From: Amoebophrya sp. A120
Lineage: Eukaryota > Sar > Dinophyceae > Syndiniales > Amoebophryaceae
Direction of reading: 5' to 3'
DNA: 64,000 nucleotides
Assembly (NCBI GenBank): GCA_905178155.1
Contig: CAJINV010000005.1
Location: 3,168,833-3,232,832, forward strand
Of the stretch, positions 46,818-59,783 are shown in pieces. The notes beneath the pieces are model-generated. The model was given only the letters and a program-made list of their open reading frames with translations. It made no database searches and was not told the origin of the DNA. Within the stretch, counting starts at the first letter, position 1; every line of letters starts with the position of its first letter. The translations under genes were made by a program, and so were the position numbers.

Positions 46818-49800
46818 GGAAAGGTGGAAAAGATACCGCTGTGGTCAATACTTTTCTTAATACTTCTTAGTTCACATTCATCATTTTTAGGTTTAGTGCA
46901 AACAGACAAGGAAGACAACTCATGTTTCAGATTTTCAGATTTCAACCGATTTTATGATTCTTTTCAGTTTGAGTTTCACAATAACAGGTCCAGATGTGTA
47001 GGTAAACAGCAGACAATGAATGATTCTGACATCATTAAAGCATGCAGTTTCATCAGAATTCAGATTTTCATTTGCAGAGACTCGTTTCCGATACTAGAGC
47101 AATCACAATTTCATGGTAAAAACTTGTATTTCAGTATGGTCACAGCACTGTTTGGCGGTTATGCTTTCATGTTTACTAACGTGGACGAACAAGAGCAAAA
47201 AACAGATTAGCAGCGACAATGGAGGCAAGGGCATTAGCATCAGTTATTGTCCCGTCTGGCGCTTCTACGTAGAACGAGGACAGTGTCTGTCCTTCTTCAG
47301 CAACAAATCATGAGAAAAACATCCACTCCTGTACACGCTTTGATGTTTATACAAATTCTACTTTTGTTGTACTGCTGTACCTGTATGTTTACGTAAAAAA
47401 CCTAAATGAATTTCATTAAGTAGGCACAGCTATCATGTAACATGTAAAAACGCGTTTGTTTCATCAGCAACGTGCAACATCTCCTGTTAGAGACAGACAA
47501 AAAGTGTAAAAATGCAAAAGGTGATGGTAAGCACGGAATACATGGTGCTTTCACGACCCTAGAGCAGTAGACATCCCGACGCACTTGGGTCATATTTTTA
47601 CTTCATGATTGAGCCATGTAAAATTGGAAATTCTGTCAAGTAAAAAGCGTACACAAAACTACCACAGCACAGCACTGTACAATCGGTAGACTATTGTAAA
47701 CAGCACCGCAGTTCTTACAAGAACTTGCTTCTGATGATTTGTATTCCACCTCTTCTGGTATATCTGTGTTTTCTCAGGTGTTTCGTTACAGGACTTCTCT
47801 TCACCGTACGTATAAATAACATGATGGCACCTACAGTGAATTGTAGGACGACGTGGAGATGGAACCAACAGAGAAAGAACCGTCTACTTTTTCTTGTTTT
47901 CAATTAGCATATTCCTCAGAAATGACTCCCCCTTTTATGATAGATACTTCTTAGATGCAACTACTAATTGTATACACGACGACTTCACAAATAAATATAA
48001 AATCGTGCTTCGTTACTAATGTTGACAATCCGGCGGCGCAATTACAGAAAAGAACCGTCACCTCCAGCAAAGGATGGACTCAGCCAGGCTGGTTTTTCGT
48101 CCCTGCCGCCGGTGATAGACTTCTGATCGATCCATGGTGGCATTTCTAATGTCCTGTATGATTTTGATATCCCAGAAAATGACGACTTCACATGCCGCAA
48201 GAAAGAAGACTTGCTGCAGTAGGTCCGTCACGAAAATTGAACACATTTGGCTGAAGCAGAAAGCAAAAATTATACACCAAAGCTCGCTCGCTCCGACCGG
48301 ACCCGGAGTGATATTTCCTGGTCGGCCGCTGGGAAAATTTTTGCTTTGTTGTTCGGCGCTGTTGGGTTTCTTTCTTTCGTGGCCCCTTTCGTCCGAAAAT
48401 TTCGATCGTCGCAAGAACTGGCGAGCGAGAAAAGGGAGAGAGACCTCGTTTTTCTGATCCAGAAGTACTTCGCACCGATTTTGTCTTGAGTCTCGTCTGT
48501 TCTAGCTTTCGATCCTCTAACAGCTTCCATCGCTCGAGAACTACCTGAGTCGGTGACTACATGATCACTTGCTTCGTGTAAATCGATCCTGACCGTGGTA
48601 GTCAGCTTCGTCCTCCACAGAGGACTGCATCGGCGAAGAAGTTGTTGTAGAAGTCCATAATTAGTCTTCGTATAGATTTTCGTCGTCGTCGTGCTCATCG
48701 CGAGGGCAAGAATCAGACTACTTCTTCAATGAAAATCGTTTTGAAGATTCGTCGTCGACATCGATGAAAATCCCAACATCGAAATGATTTTTATTACTCG
48801 TGTTTGTGTGTGAAGATGTCTTGTACCATAAGACGAGGACGGGGTTCGTTTGTGAAAAGCGCGTTTTTGATGCGATAGAAAACGGAACGCGAGGCGGTCC
48901 TGGCCTGGTGGCTCTGTAATGTGTCGATTTTCTACACCCTATTGCATTCTTCAAAACAACAGATTTTTTTTTCTGTATGGAACGTAGATACGAACTGCAC
49001 TACAGCAGGAAGCTTAAGTGGAGCGATCTATGCTGATGTACCTGCGCCAGTCATTTGTTCTACCAGCTATTTAGTTTTGATTTTGAGCTTTAGCTATCGA
49101 AGAAGACTGAAGAAATAGAATCGAAAGACGAGAAAGTAGTCGAAGACGAAGTCTTTGCAGGAGCTGGTGCAGTAGTCTTCTTTTCGTATAACCAGTACTA
49201 CGCGCTGTTTGAAGTTGTTATTGGCAAATATTGCACAGGGGCCCGTTCTTGCAGCAATTGTACACTTCTTTATCTAATAAAAAGCCGGGCTTCAACATCT
49301 TACTTCATGTTTTCGTGTTCTGTTGCCGTTTGAGACAGAGCTAGCTAGGTTAGACAGCTCTCCTGCATTTTAATCCTGAAACGCATACAGGTTTTTATGA
49401 ATCTCCTGAACTTTTTCGTCTACTGTGTGTTTCGAAGTGTTATAGAAGATGATTTTTACGGAGAAGAGGATACAAGTACCCAACCTCAGCTGCTGACTTG
49501 AGCAGAAGGTTGTGGAGAAGATTTTACCTGAGATATTGCCACCCGTAGCCTACTGCCTGCTGTTGAAGACGAGCTGACAGGTCGACCCTCTTGAGCGCAC
49601 TACTTTTAAGCTTACCGAAGAAAGACGAGTTTTGCTGTTGCCAAGGATAACTTCCACACAACCTCCGGGATAATAAGTATCCATGCCTGGCTGTACTGAC
49701 GCAGAAAATAACTTTCGTTTAAAATTTTGGACCACACGGACCATATAAAACGATTGATGTTTGGTGCATAAGGAGCTTTTGACCAATTCCAATTCTATGG

Positions 49801-51890
49801 TAGGTTGTAGAAGTAGCTGCTGCACGGTTTCCTTTTCGTCTTCTTTTCTTCCTGGTGGTTGTGGGTCATTTGATAAGCGCACACGATTTCATCTGTGCTG
49901 ACCTCACCAACGACAGCCACGTAGATAGAAGTAAGTACCAAGTGAAGCACAATTAAAGGCTCGACTAGTAGGGACGTCGTGTTTTCTTTTCTGCCACGGT
50001 TTCATCCGACGAACCTCGACACGGTTGTAAACGGAGAAACGAAACACGATGGTTATCTGGTTGACGAGTTCTTGCAAAAGCAAGGAAGTGTAGCTGTATT
50101 GGCTGTTGTGAATAGAGATAGTGATAGAATGTAATTGGGCAGCACACGACGGCAACCCCCGAGAAAGAATTTGAATTTTAACGTGTATGTTGTCTCGTTA
50201 AAACAGCACGACCTACTCTTGCTACTTTGACGTGTGACGAGCCGGAAAGAAACAGAAACCGAAGCCGAAAGAAGTAGCATAACTACGGTAGATAAAAAGC
50301 TGCAGAGGAAAATAAAACAATGGTGCGCCCCGACTTGAATCCGTGGTAGAAGAGGAGATTATACAAGGACGTCCATCGTGTGCAACAACCACTCACCAGT
50401 ACGGAAGCAGAAGCTACTAGGGCGGTACATCTTCAAGGCGTAAAAGCCGTGGCTATCTGGTGGAAAGGAGTTTCTAGGTACTACGCGACAAGCTGTACAT
50501 CGCAGTATCCTACGGAAAAACTCTGTCGTGTAACAAATCAGCCGTGGTCTGGTCGAATCATGCAAATGTGAAAATAAATGTTGTCAGGAAGACAGCGCTC
50601 GTTTGTGCATGTAAAAGCGCTAGTACCTTTGCATACATTTTTCTGCTCGATTCATGGTTTTGGGATTTTTGCTCTCAACCTCGATACGAGTACGGCTGGA
50701 TTTGCACTGTATACCACCCACGAGTAGTACAACCGGCTGGCAATTGCGTCCGAAGAGCAGGAGCATTGAGTCAACCACCAAAGCTCCTACGTTTCTAACC
50801 CCCCGACGGCCGTTGCTGGTGTCATTTTCAGTGAAGACCTCGTGGATACGGATAGTATCCTCTGGCAAGAAAAGGGCCAACCACAGCTGTCTTGCGTAGT
50901 GGTACTGCTAGCTGCGCAGGTCGGAAGCTAAGTATTACGGATCGCTCCGCTACAGTACGACACGACAGCAGTTTTGGTTCCTGCGCGACCACCAGAACAA
51001 TAATAATAAACCCCCGCGCAACCGCAACGACGTAAATTCGCCGCGGCAAAACAGCTGCGAAACGACCGCGTAGTGGATTCATTTCCTCTAGAGAAGCGGG
51101 TGCGGGATCGAACCAGTCGAGTGCGCAGGTGCAGTTTCTTCTTCTTCTACCCGTAGAAGCAAGTTCCAGCTATCGTCCCAGAAAAAAATTGACGTGGACC
51201 CCGCATCTGGTTCGGGTCGGCAACTTCCGTCGCAGCAGGACATTATCGGAGGGCACTCGGCTGGAAGCTGGAAGCTGCAGAGCGTGGAGTCTCAGTCGTC
51301 CTCACAGGCGCGAGTTAAATAAACCCACTACACTCCGACGTGCGGCGGCTTTTAAGTACTACACGACCACCTCCAGTTGCTACAACTACTAGAAGAGGTG
51401 GCTCTATTTGCGGCACTACGGGTTGTACCACGACGCGACCGAGAAATATCGTCTGCGCTCCTGCTCTCGCTGGCGAGGACAGAAAGAGTGCCGCAAAATG
51501 ACGCGCGTTGGCTACGGGGGGCCAAAGAAAGTGCATCGCAATCACAGTAGGCTGAACAAATTTTTCTGCAAATTCTATAATTCATCACGATTCACGACTC
51601 TCGTCGGCGACAACTTTTCCGTATCTAATATTATGTTGAGAATAGATACTGATACTTACAGCTAGATACTTGGCTGTTGTCGTTTGTGCTGACGCCATAA
51701 TTTCGTCTAGTGACTCTGAGTTTGTTTCAGAATTCAGTTGTTTGGTCTTCAGTAGAACGGTGCTACTTGTGATGCAATGGGACGAGCATAAGATCGAATG
51801 AAGGTGATTGCGATGGACTTTTTTTGGTCCATAGAGGTCTTCGAGATGTTACCAACGCGGTAAAAATGTTGCTTTGTTTCTGCTTTGAAC
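46818..51890. other. Long interval without recognised gene
   Basis: About 5 kb of mostly AT-rich sequence. Short frames occur on both strands, but none has a recognised motif or plausible exon chain. No introner with paired ends was found, which itself suggests low gene content here. Confidence 0.45.
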
Positions 51891-54533
51891 AAGAATGTTA
51901 TGCATGCATAATGTGCTTAAACCGAGCTTCTGCAGCATGAAGCAGCTTTGCTTAGAAATGATAGCCAAGCGCGACACTAAGACTGACGTCACACCACAAA
52001 CTATCAGCTTCCACACCAGCAGGCGGGCAATGTTGCGAATAAAAACACAAGAAAAAGCTCGCAGAAGCAGCAACCACCAGGGCAGCACCAGATACAACCA
52101 CAGCCCGGGCAGACACAGAAGGTAAGTGGTTTGATACATGGAGTCTGCGCGAACAACATTGAAAATTCGACGTTGCTTGCGATGCAGTTTTGCGAAAAAT
52201 TGTGCTGTTTTTTGCCATGCCAAATATGATGAAAGAAAAACCTCCGTACAGCATTCCGTGGCAGTAGGTTCAACAATAAACAAGCCGGATGTAGTAGGGA
52301 GCACAGCCGGAGTAGTTGTGCACCAGCAGCACCAGGCACCAAGCCAAAGCCAGCAGAAAGAGGAGGCTCCCCTGCCGGACCCGCAAGAGGCCCCGGAGTA
52401 CGCACAAATAATCTACGAGTACCTGAGAAAAACAGAAAACGTCGAGCGGCTGAGGGTGGTACTGATGACTCTTTTCTCGAGCAGCTGTCGATACAAAAAT
52501 CAACAACTGCTCATCTTCGATTGCTGCCTTTGAAAGCTGAATAAAGGCGGGTTCTTTCGCAAATATGGGGATTGGTTTTCCACTGTGATCTTGGTTTTGT
52601 TTTGTTCCTTTCTTCACCTCAATGCATTGCGATGCAGTGCAACGAATTTCAGCTGCAACTTCAATGAAAAAAATCAAACCAGACCGACCCAGAGTTTCTG
52701 GAAAACCAGAAAGAAATAAGTAGTCGGATGCGGGGGATATTACTCGACTGGCTCGTAGAAGTGCACTACAAGTTCAAGCTGGTGCCGGAGACACTGTATA
52801 TTAGTAGCTGTGAAGATTTACTCATTTTTGCTTGATTTGATGAGTGGGTTTATTTCTAACTCGACGACATCGTCGCCACTATGTATCACCGCACTGTGCA
52901 TGTCGATAACAGTTGAAGTTTGATGACCTTCAACAGGTTCTTTTGATTCTGTATAATGATAATCTGTAGCAGAGAAGTAGAGGATTTTTCTAGCAAACAT
53001 TCATGAGATGGGAGAACCTTCGAAAACTGCCAAATAATCCAGGTACCTCTGCATCAACCTAATAGACCGCTTTCTGGATCGGGACCGCACCATCCCGAGA
53101 AATAAGCTGTGTAAAATCTTCTTCACGATCGTTTCTTCATCCAATTTGTCACAATGCGCATGGAAAAACATGCATCAAAAGCGAAAATCAAAATCTAAAT
53201 AAGCTTAAGCATAAGCTGCATTTTATTCGGTGTGCACCAGCACCACAACGGCAAGTTGATATAGGAAACGGATCGTGAAGATGATGTTTTTCCTTCGGAT
53301 ACGAAAAAAGCTGCAATTGGTGGGCGGAACGTGCATGCTAATTGCCTCGAAATACGAGGAATTTCGACCGCCAGAAGTGGGTGACATCTGCTACATAATG
53401 GACAACGCCTACACACGAGAAGACATCCTCGAGATGGAAGTCCAAGTTCTGAACAAACTGGTACAATTGTGATTATATTTTTTTTGAAAAATCGAACTCT
53501 TTTGCAGGATGAGGGTGAAACAGAATGACGCATGGCAACTATTTAATTTGTCCTGCATGGCGTAGAAGTAGAAGCCCTAGGCGTACTTCCTCTACTTTCT
53601 CCTCAGTCGTGATACCTGATCTATGGGGGATCGAAAAAAAAAAATGCCAAAACAGAAATTCGAAGTCACCGTGCCCTCAGCGCTGCAGTTTCTGGAGTAC
53701 TTCATCAAGAAGATGTCAATCAGCCGGGAGGACGACCACTTTTTCTTAGCGCAGTACCTGGTCGAAGCCACCTTGCTCGAAGTCAAGTTTTTAAAGTATA
53801 CTAACTATGTATATTATACATGAACTATGAAAAAATCAACATCGGAATTACTTAATAGAACTCAATTGGCGAGATCATTATACATAATGATCTCGCCAAT
53901 TGAGTTCTATTAAGTAATTCCGATGTTGATTTTTTCTCCCGCATGACAATGCGCAAGAATTTTTTTACGTTGATTCTGCATAGGAAAAAACCTTTCACAC
54001 ACGATACAAATCTATGCCGTCGTTGCAAGTATGGAATTGAACGAAAGGTATAAGCCATCACACCTAGCATCCGCCGCCCTGTATCTGGCAAACCGCATTC
54101 GGAAGCACGCCGTTCCATGGCCCCCCGTGCTGTACTGAAGACAATTTTCAATAATTTTTGATCGATTTGATGATTCTTGTGTGCGAAACAAATCGATGAA
54201 ATCACATGGCGGCTCTTGTCGGTTCTGCCAGATGAAGCTGCCACTAGGCCTTTCGCTTTCTTATCGCACTAGGCGTTTCGGTTTCTTATCTGCATCAAAA
54301 CTTGTTCATCATTTTGTTCGTGGTCAACGATATTTATTGGAAAAACCCAACCTTGAAAACCATCGCTCAGGGTCGAATTAACCGGATTGGGCGAGCAAGA
54401 AAGCGTGAAGCCATTAGCGAAGGAGATTTTCGAGATGATTCCGAACTTCCGAAACAAGTCCCTGTACAAAAAATACACCATGTATGAGACGAGTGCACAA
54501 AAACTACTCCCCATCGTCCCGCTCAACATTTGA
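51891..54533 (+). CDS. A/B-type cyclin, copy 2
   Basis: Paralogue of the gene at 43797-46817. A possible 5' exon ends near 52121 (donor GTAAGTGG). Clear exons: to 52455 ([29 protein letters not shown]); 52683-52795 ([38 protein letters not shown]); 53043-53109 ([20 protein letters not shown]); 53314-53460 ([49 protein letters not shown]); 53656-53795 ([40 protein letters not shown]); from 54048 ([20 protein letters not shown]); and a last exon of about 54406-54533 ([20 protein letters not shown], ending LLPIVPLNI). The two cyclin folds (MRGILLDWL...KYEE...PPEV and the C-terminal helices) are complete. Most introns are GT-AG, but the one at 53110 is introner-like. The join between 54048 and the last exon is unresolved. 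Confidence 0.8.
53110..53308 (+). mobile_element. Possible introner of another family in cyclin 2
   Basis: Flanked by an exact AGCTG duplication. Removal restores RNKLQLVGG in frame, while GT-AG options shift it. Subterminal inverted repeat: AAATCTTCTTCACGATC near the left, GATCGTGAAGATGATGTTT near the right. It lacks the TATC/GATA termini, so family membership is uncertain. Confidence 0.55.
53830..53935. repeat. 106-bp perfect palindrome in a cyclin 2 intron
   Basis: Two 52-nt arms (53830-53881 and 53884-53935) are exact reverse complements around the dinucleotide AC. The arm starts AAAAAATCAACATCGGAATT. It lies between the exons encoding EVKFLK and [11 protein letters not shown]. Confidence 0.95.
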
Positions 54534-55744
54534 AGGGCACGAACAGGAGCTGCAACACGAGCAGTGGCAGAAAAAATGTTGACTCTGTATGAAAAATCAA
54601 TGGGCGGATCGTAGGTCTTTTCAGATTTCCGGAGGTTTTATTTCAGTGCGAAGAGGCAAAGAGCAGAAGTACAGGTAGAATTGGTATTTATTTGCAAGAT
54701 GAGGAAGAGTCACAAGCGAGGGGTAGGAAGTTTCGGTGGGGGAGTTGTTTTGTGCGCTCGGATAGCATGGAGAAATACCACGGTGTGGCCCCGACCATAC
54801 CCGCGCAGTGAGAGGTATGAAATAATCTCCCGGGGAACAACGATGAAGAGAAAGAAATTCGTTGTTCTCATCGGGATGATAGAAAAGAAAAATTGATAGG
54901 TTTGATATAATACGTTCGCTTTTCGTAATATTGTTGTAGACTTTGACATCATCATCATGATCTCGGCGAAGACTCAATGCCGAGTAGAAGTACACCAATC
55001 CTCATTTCATCAAGACAAGCTTGCTATCACATCTTTTCAAAAATGAACCTGAACACTAGAGAAATAACTGTTGCTAGACGTAAAAATTAGTTGTCAGGAT
55101 GTTTAGCTACTAGTCGTACTATACAATCCTGTACAACAAAGGGCGCCGTCGGGGTAGTTCTTCTTCCTCTGCGCTCTGTTGTTCGTTGTTTTCGAAGATT
55201 TAGACTGTACAATGTAAAAATGTTTCAGGCTGGATGGCGCATTTTATCCGCCCTGTTGCACCTCCAACAGTTTTGTAGATAAAAATTTCTTGCAACTTTT
55301 TTACTAGCAACACAGAGATCTTCGGGAAGAGAAGAAATTCTCAACTTCTTTCGACGTTCTTGTGGCCGCTACGTAGGTTGCTTTTTATCGACTGTTTCTG
55401 AAGATATTGATTTTGTTAAAAATGAACCTCCTTGATGTTCTACTGTAGAAGCTAGTACAACTACCCTCGGGGCCGCGTCGAGCTCAAATACACGTTTCTG
55501 GGGCTTTGCCCGCCCATGCTGAGGAAGAATTGAATTTATCATCCTACGATCACACACGTTGGCGGGGTAGTCGTATTCAAAAATACAAGTGGCTGTTGTA
55601 CAAGTTCACAATGGGCTTTTACAACATACAAGAGAGTTTTATTCTTGTTGACAGGACTTGCTTTCTTCACAGCTTTCGGAAAAATCGAATCATCTTCTAG
55701 GACTTCGCGGCAGGAAGAAGGACAGGAGCTCGTCCAGCTTGCTC
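54534..55744. other. Region with weak exon candidates
   Basis: No gene recognised. A short open segment ending at 55744 (SSSRTSRQEEGQELVQLA) precedes introner IE-A15 and may be the end of an unrecognised gene. Confidence 0.4.
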
Positions 55745-56004
55745 TATGGATTGCAAATATGTCTGGGTCTGGAAGAGCCAAACTTGTGATGCTGCATTTG
55801 GATGCTAAAACAATCTGTATTGCATCAGCAGCAAGAGGAGTCAAATTTGGCTACGCTGAGAGGGCATTTGTCATGCAGGATGCTCATCGATAGGCGCTCA
55901 AAAAATCTGTGATGCTATGGCATACATCACAGACATCATGGATCATGGAAAATGTGCATGACAAACTTCTCCTCTTCCAGACCCAGACACTTTTACATTC
56001 GATA
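55745..56004 (+). mobile_element. Introner IE-A15, host gene unknown
   Basis: Family A, 260 bp (TATGGATTGCAAATATGTCT ... CACTTTTACATTCGATA). Exact duplication TGCTC. Removal would join QELVQLA to QLCRYL and a stop codon. Whether this is a transcribed gene is unknown. Confidence 0.85.
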
Positions 56005-57294
56005 TGCTCAATTATGCCGTTATTTGTAGTTTATTGGAGCTAATAAATGACGAGACGGACTCACGACTTCACGCTGAAGTATTGTACGAGTGCTCACGCA
56101 AGAAAAAAATGCTTTTGCGCTATTGATGCCAGAGTGGCCCTAGATATAGATATGATGTATCTGGATGATGCGATGGAATAATAGGCTAAAATTGCTTTCA
56201 AACCTGTCGTCCAAAATACATCAAGTACAACAGTTGCTACATACCAGTGACCACGATGAGAACTACTTATTTTCTTTTGCAGACCCCAGAATAAGAACTA
56301 ACACACGCCGCTGGGAGAAATAGTAGTAGAAACAAAAAGGGAAACAGAAATAGAAGCAGTCAGCGAGCTGGGTGTGGGGTTGCTCTTGGAATATTCTGAT
56401 CATTCTGGTATAGCTAGTGACAAAGTATATGATGGCTGATTACTTTTAATAAAACTCTGGCTCGCGCAGGAAATGTAGGAGTTCCACCTGTCGCAAAAGT
56501 CCACATCTTCTTCAATTTCAATCGATTACACTTCTATTCATCACACTATATTCTTGTAGCTCAATCCTGTTGAAAAATAGTTTCGGCATCAAAAATTTAT
56601 TCCCACACTACAGCTCCTCTCGCAGCTATTGCAGCTGCGGCGTTGGTTCTTACGCATCCTCATGTGGTTCGATTTTAATCTGCGAAGGCTTCGACGCAAT
56701 ACAAAATTTACTTCAAGACAAATTGCTGTCCTGGAGGTGTGTAGTCAAAGCAGGCGGCGACCACTTGTCTTCACTTGGCCCTAGCGCGTACCGCACCGAT
56801 TTCATCTATCCAGGGAATCAATTTTAGTACAATTACTGCGAGTCTCACGACGATGCGTGTCTACCTCTACTAGTACAACAGGAGAACGCCAGGCAGACGC
56901 GATTATTAGCGGGGAAGCGGGGTAGAAGCAAAGTGAAACATCATGAGTAGAAATAGAAAAACTGACGAGGATCATGTGCCTCTGTCCCTAACAAAAGCAA
57001 GTTGCGAGAAAGGCAAAAATCATTCGAAATTAAACCTACGAAATTTGGAAAGATCATAGTGATTTAGCCTAGTAGCAGTAAAGAAGGCTGCTCGCAATTA
57101 GCACTAGCAGCTTTGTCGCTTTTATGGAGTCTTACTGCGGTGAGAACTTCTACTTCCTCCACCGACGCAATACAAATTTCATAGGCACGACCGTTTTACA
57201 TTTACTTATTGGCATCTACTCACACTTTGGCTCGCAGCGGCTTGTGGTCCAGTCGCCTGGGTGGAGCGCAGTGAGAACAAGAAGAGCATGCGGA
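56005..57294. other. No gene recognised
   Basis: AT-rich. An 85-residue frame at 56570-56827 has several cysteines but no recognisable family. Nothing else supported. Confidence 0.4.
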
Positions 57295-57615
57295 TATCAA
57301 AAGGAAAAATCCCCCCTTCCCATATCGAAACGAAGTTTCTGATGCTGGATATGCCTACACAAATCAGATTTGTCTTGCTGGCGAGGACTGCAGACCCATA
57401 GTAAGCCTGAGGAGACAGGTTTTGGCCTTGGCGCGTTGCATGACAGACATCTATGCTGTAGGTGCAACAGCATGACAAACCGCCTGTAGAATGCAGCGGA
57501 GCCTGTGGAGTTGCCTTCATGCAACACAGAGACGATTTGGGGCCACAAATCAGCAACACAAATTTTCAAAAACGTGCCTTGTCAATATGGGGAGGGGGGA
57601 TTTTCCCTTTTGATA
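57295..57615 (+). mobile_element. Introner IE-B4, host gene unknown
   Basis: Family B, 321 bp (TATCAAAAGGAAAAATCCCC ... GGGGATTTTCCCTTTTGATA). Exact duplication GCGGA. Followed by a 57-bp interval and then IE-B5. Confidence 0.9.
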
Positions 57616-58015
57616 GCGGAGCAGCTGTCGTTTTGGGCAGAAAACGACGATGTGAGTAGGAGCGATGGTGGATATCAAAAGGAAAAACCCCCCCTCCCCA
57701 TATCAAAACGAAGTTTCTGATGCTGGATTTGGGTACACAAATCAGCTTTGTATTGCAGAGAGGCATTGCGGACAGATCTCCAGGCTAGACAGGGGCGGGC
57801 GTGTCTAGTTGTTTAGCATGGCAAACGGCTCCCCTTTAGGCCCAACAGCATCACAAACCGCTTCCAGAATGGGGCTAAAGCTCCTGCCCTTGTCTTCTTG
57901 CAAGACAAAAAGGATTTGTGACCTCAAATCAGCAACACAAATTTTCGAAGTCGTGCCTTTTCAATGTGGGGAGGGGGGATTTTTCCTTTCAATAGTGGAG
58001 GAGTCATTACCTCTT
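57616..58015 (+). CDS. Possible exons around IE-B4/B5, partial
   Basis: Removing IE-B4 and IE-B5 each with its downstream 5 bp leaves one open frame, EEHAEQLSFWAENDDVSRSD then GGGVITSS and a stop (about 58018-58020). The 5-bp rule works at both sites, which suggests the tail of a real but unrecognised protein. Upstream exons are not identified, and the left part of this frame lies before 57295. Confidence 0.35.
57673..57994 (+). mobile_element. Introner IE-B5, host gene unknown
   Basis: Family B, 322 bp (TATCAAAAGGAAAAACCCCC ... GGGATTTTTCCTTTCAATA). Exact duplication GTGGA. Strongly similar to IE-B4, which lies only 57 bp upstream in the same orientation. Confidence 0.9.
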
Positions 58016-58020
58016 CCTAA

Positions 58021-59783
58021 GTAGTTGCTCATGCTTAGTAAACTAGCCAGGCTGACGAGCTCGATATTGATGGGGGTGGAAAAATGCTCGAGCAGCTGCA
58101 GCCAGAGTCGTGTCAGCTTTGTTACGGGGAATCGAAATAGCACAGTTTTCCGTTTCTATCGGCAGTGGAGTTCTAGTACTGTGCTATTGAGTCGATATAA
58201 TTCTTGTTCGATCTATTCATCTACGGTATTGGTTATCTGCAACTATTCTCTCTAAAAATGAATCCAATTTTTTTTACTAAGACAGAAAACTGACGACGTG
58301 AAGAGCAAGATATCGACCCTCCTGGTTCTGTGTTATTTTAAGACAGAGTTAGGGACAGCGGCAAGAAGTGCCCCCAGTGCGCCGCCTCGTGGGTAGGAGG
58401 AGCGAGTTGGCTTGACAGGCTGTTCGTGCCACTTTCACGATAGAACAGCATGTGATGTTTTTCTTTGCTGCACGTTGTAGGTTGATTTCGTCGAGGCCCT
58501 GCTTGCCAAGTGCAATGTAGCTTCCTTTAGTGCCTACTCTTTGGGTAGTCGAAACATCATCGTCGCCGCCCGTTTTGTCCATGTCATCGCATCCATGTTG
58601 GGTGATAGAGACACCACATCGACGGCGCTGTCGGTGCCGCCCGGCTTGATTTCATTTTCACAGCGTTGACATCGGAGAATCAGTTTGTGCATGGCAGTTG
58701 CCGCCCGTCGTTTGTACAATAATCAGGTGGGTCGTGTCTTTCAACTCTTGTGCGTCACGGTTTTCGTCTGGCTTCATAACCGTATTGAAATTTGTTCGCT
58801 TATGACCTCATAGATATTACTTCTTGCTGATGTTGTGTGGCTTAAAAACCTCTTACTATAGCAAGATCCTTCTGTACGCAAAAATTTAGCCGAAATTTTT
58901 TGTTGATCTTTGCACGACTATATTTACAGATTCGTTTCTTATCGCAGAGCCGACGTGCTGTACTGTCTGTGGCGCGGCTGACTTGTTTCGATAGCTTCGT
59001 CCGGTAGGAAGATGCAAACCCATCCGTGGACGACAAAAAAGCACAACTCTTTCTAGATGTTGAACCAAATAAGAGTAGATGATTTGGGGCACGCAGAAGG
59101 AGCAGAACACGACCGAAATTGAATTTACACCAAAATTGATCTTCCCACGAACGTGGTTAATAATTGTTACGGCAATTGGTCAGGCGGTGGACGTAGTACG
59201 TGGACAGCAGCCAGTACCACACCGTCGTGTAATCGTCGGCAATCGTCGGCGAGGAATTGCCCGAGTACCTACTAGTACAACTCGTGTTTCTTTAGCACTA
59301 TATTTGCGGACGGCTTTTCGCTCTTTTGCATTTCTGTGTGACAACGAGAGATAGAAACGGAAACTGTCGGGGGCAGCCAACATCGTCGTGATTTGGTGTG
59401 TACTAGACATTGCAATTTATTGTGTAAAAGCAGGGAGCGAGTTGTAACTGTAAGTAAGTACCTCTATGGGATGAGAAAAAGGTAGTTCGGGCGAACTGCA
59501 AGCGAGGGCACCACGACGACACTGCGGGAGAGGAACCCTAACTACTCAAGTTATAGTGAAACGTATTTCTAATTCTATTTTATGAAGTGTGCTGGGACGG
59601 TAAACATCTAAAAGGAATCAGAATAGTGACCACGCCGGGGACATCAGCCAGAAGTACTACATTCCGTCATTTGTGTGCTTCCGCATCAATCATGGGCTAG
59701 ACGTTTTTGACGCTTTCTTGTTCCGTCGCCTCGGCAGCTGCGCTCGTCGCATTTTTCTTCCTTGTGCCGTCGAGATCATAAGT
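58021..59783. other. No gene recognised
   Basis: No supported exon or introner. Several short frames on both strands look like chance. Confidence 0.4.

Noticed and set aside
48134-48698. Overlapping frames at 48.1-48.7 kb as a gene
   Set aside because: Open on both strands with no motif, no acceptor or donor chain and no introner. Treated as chance.
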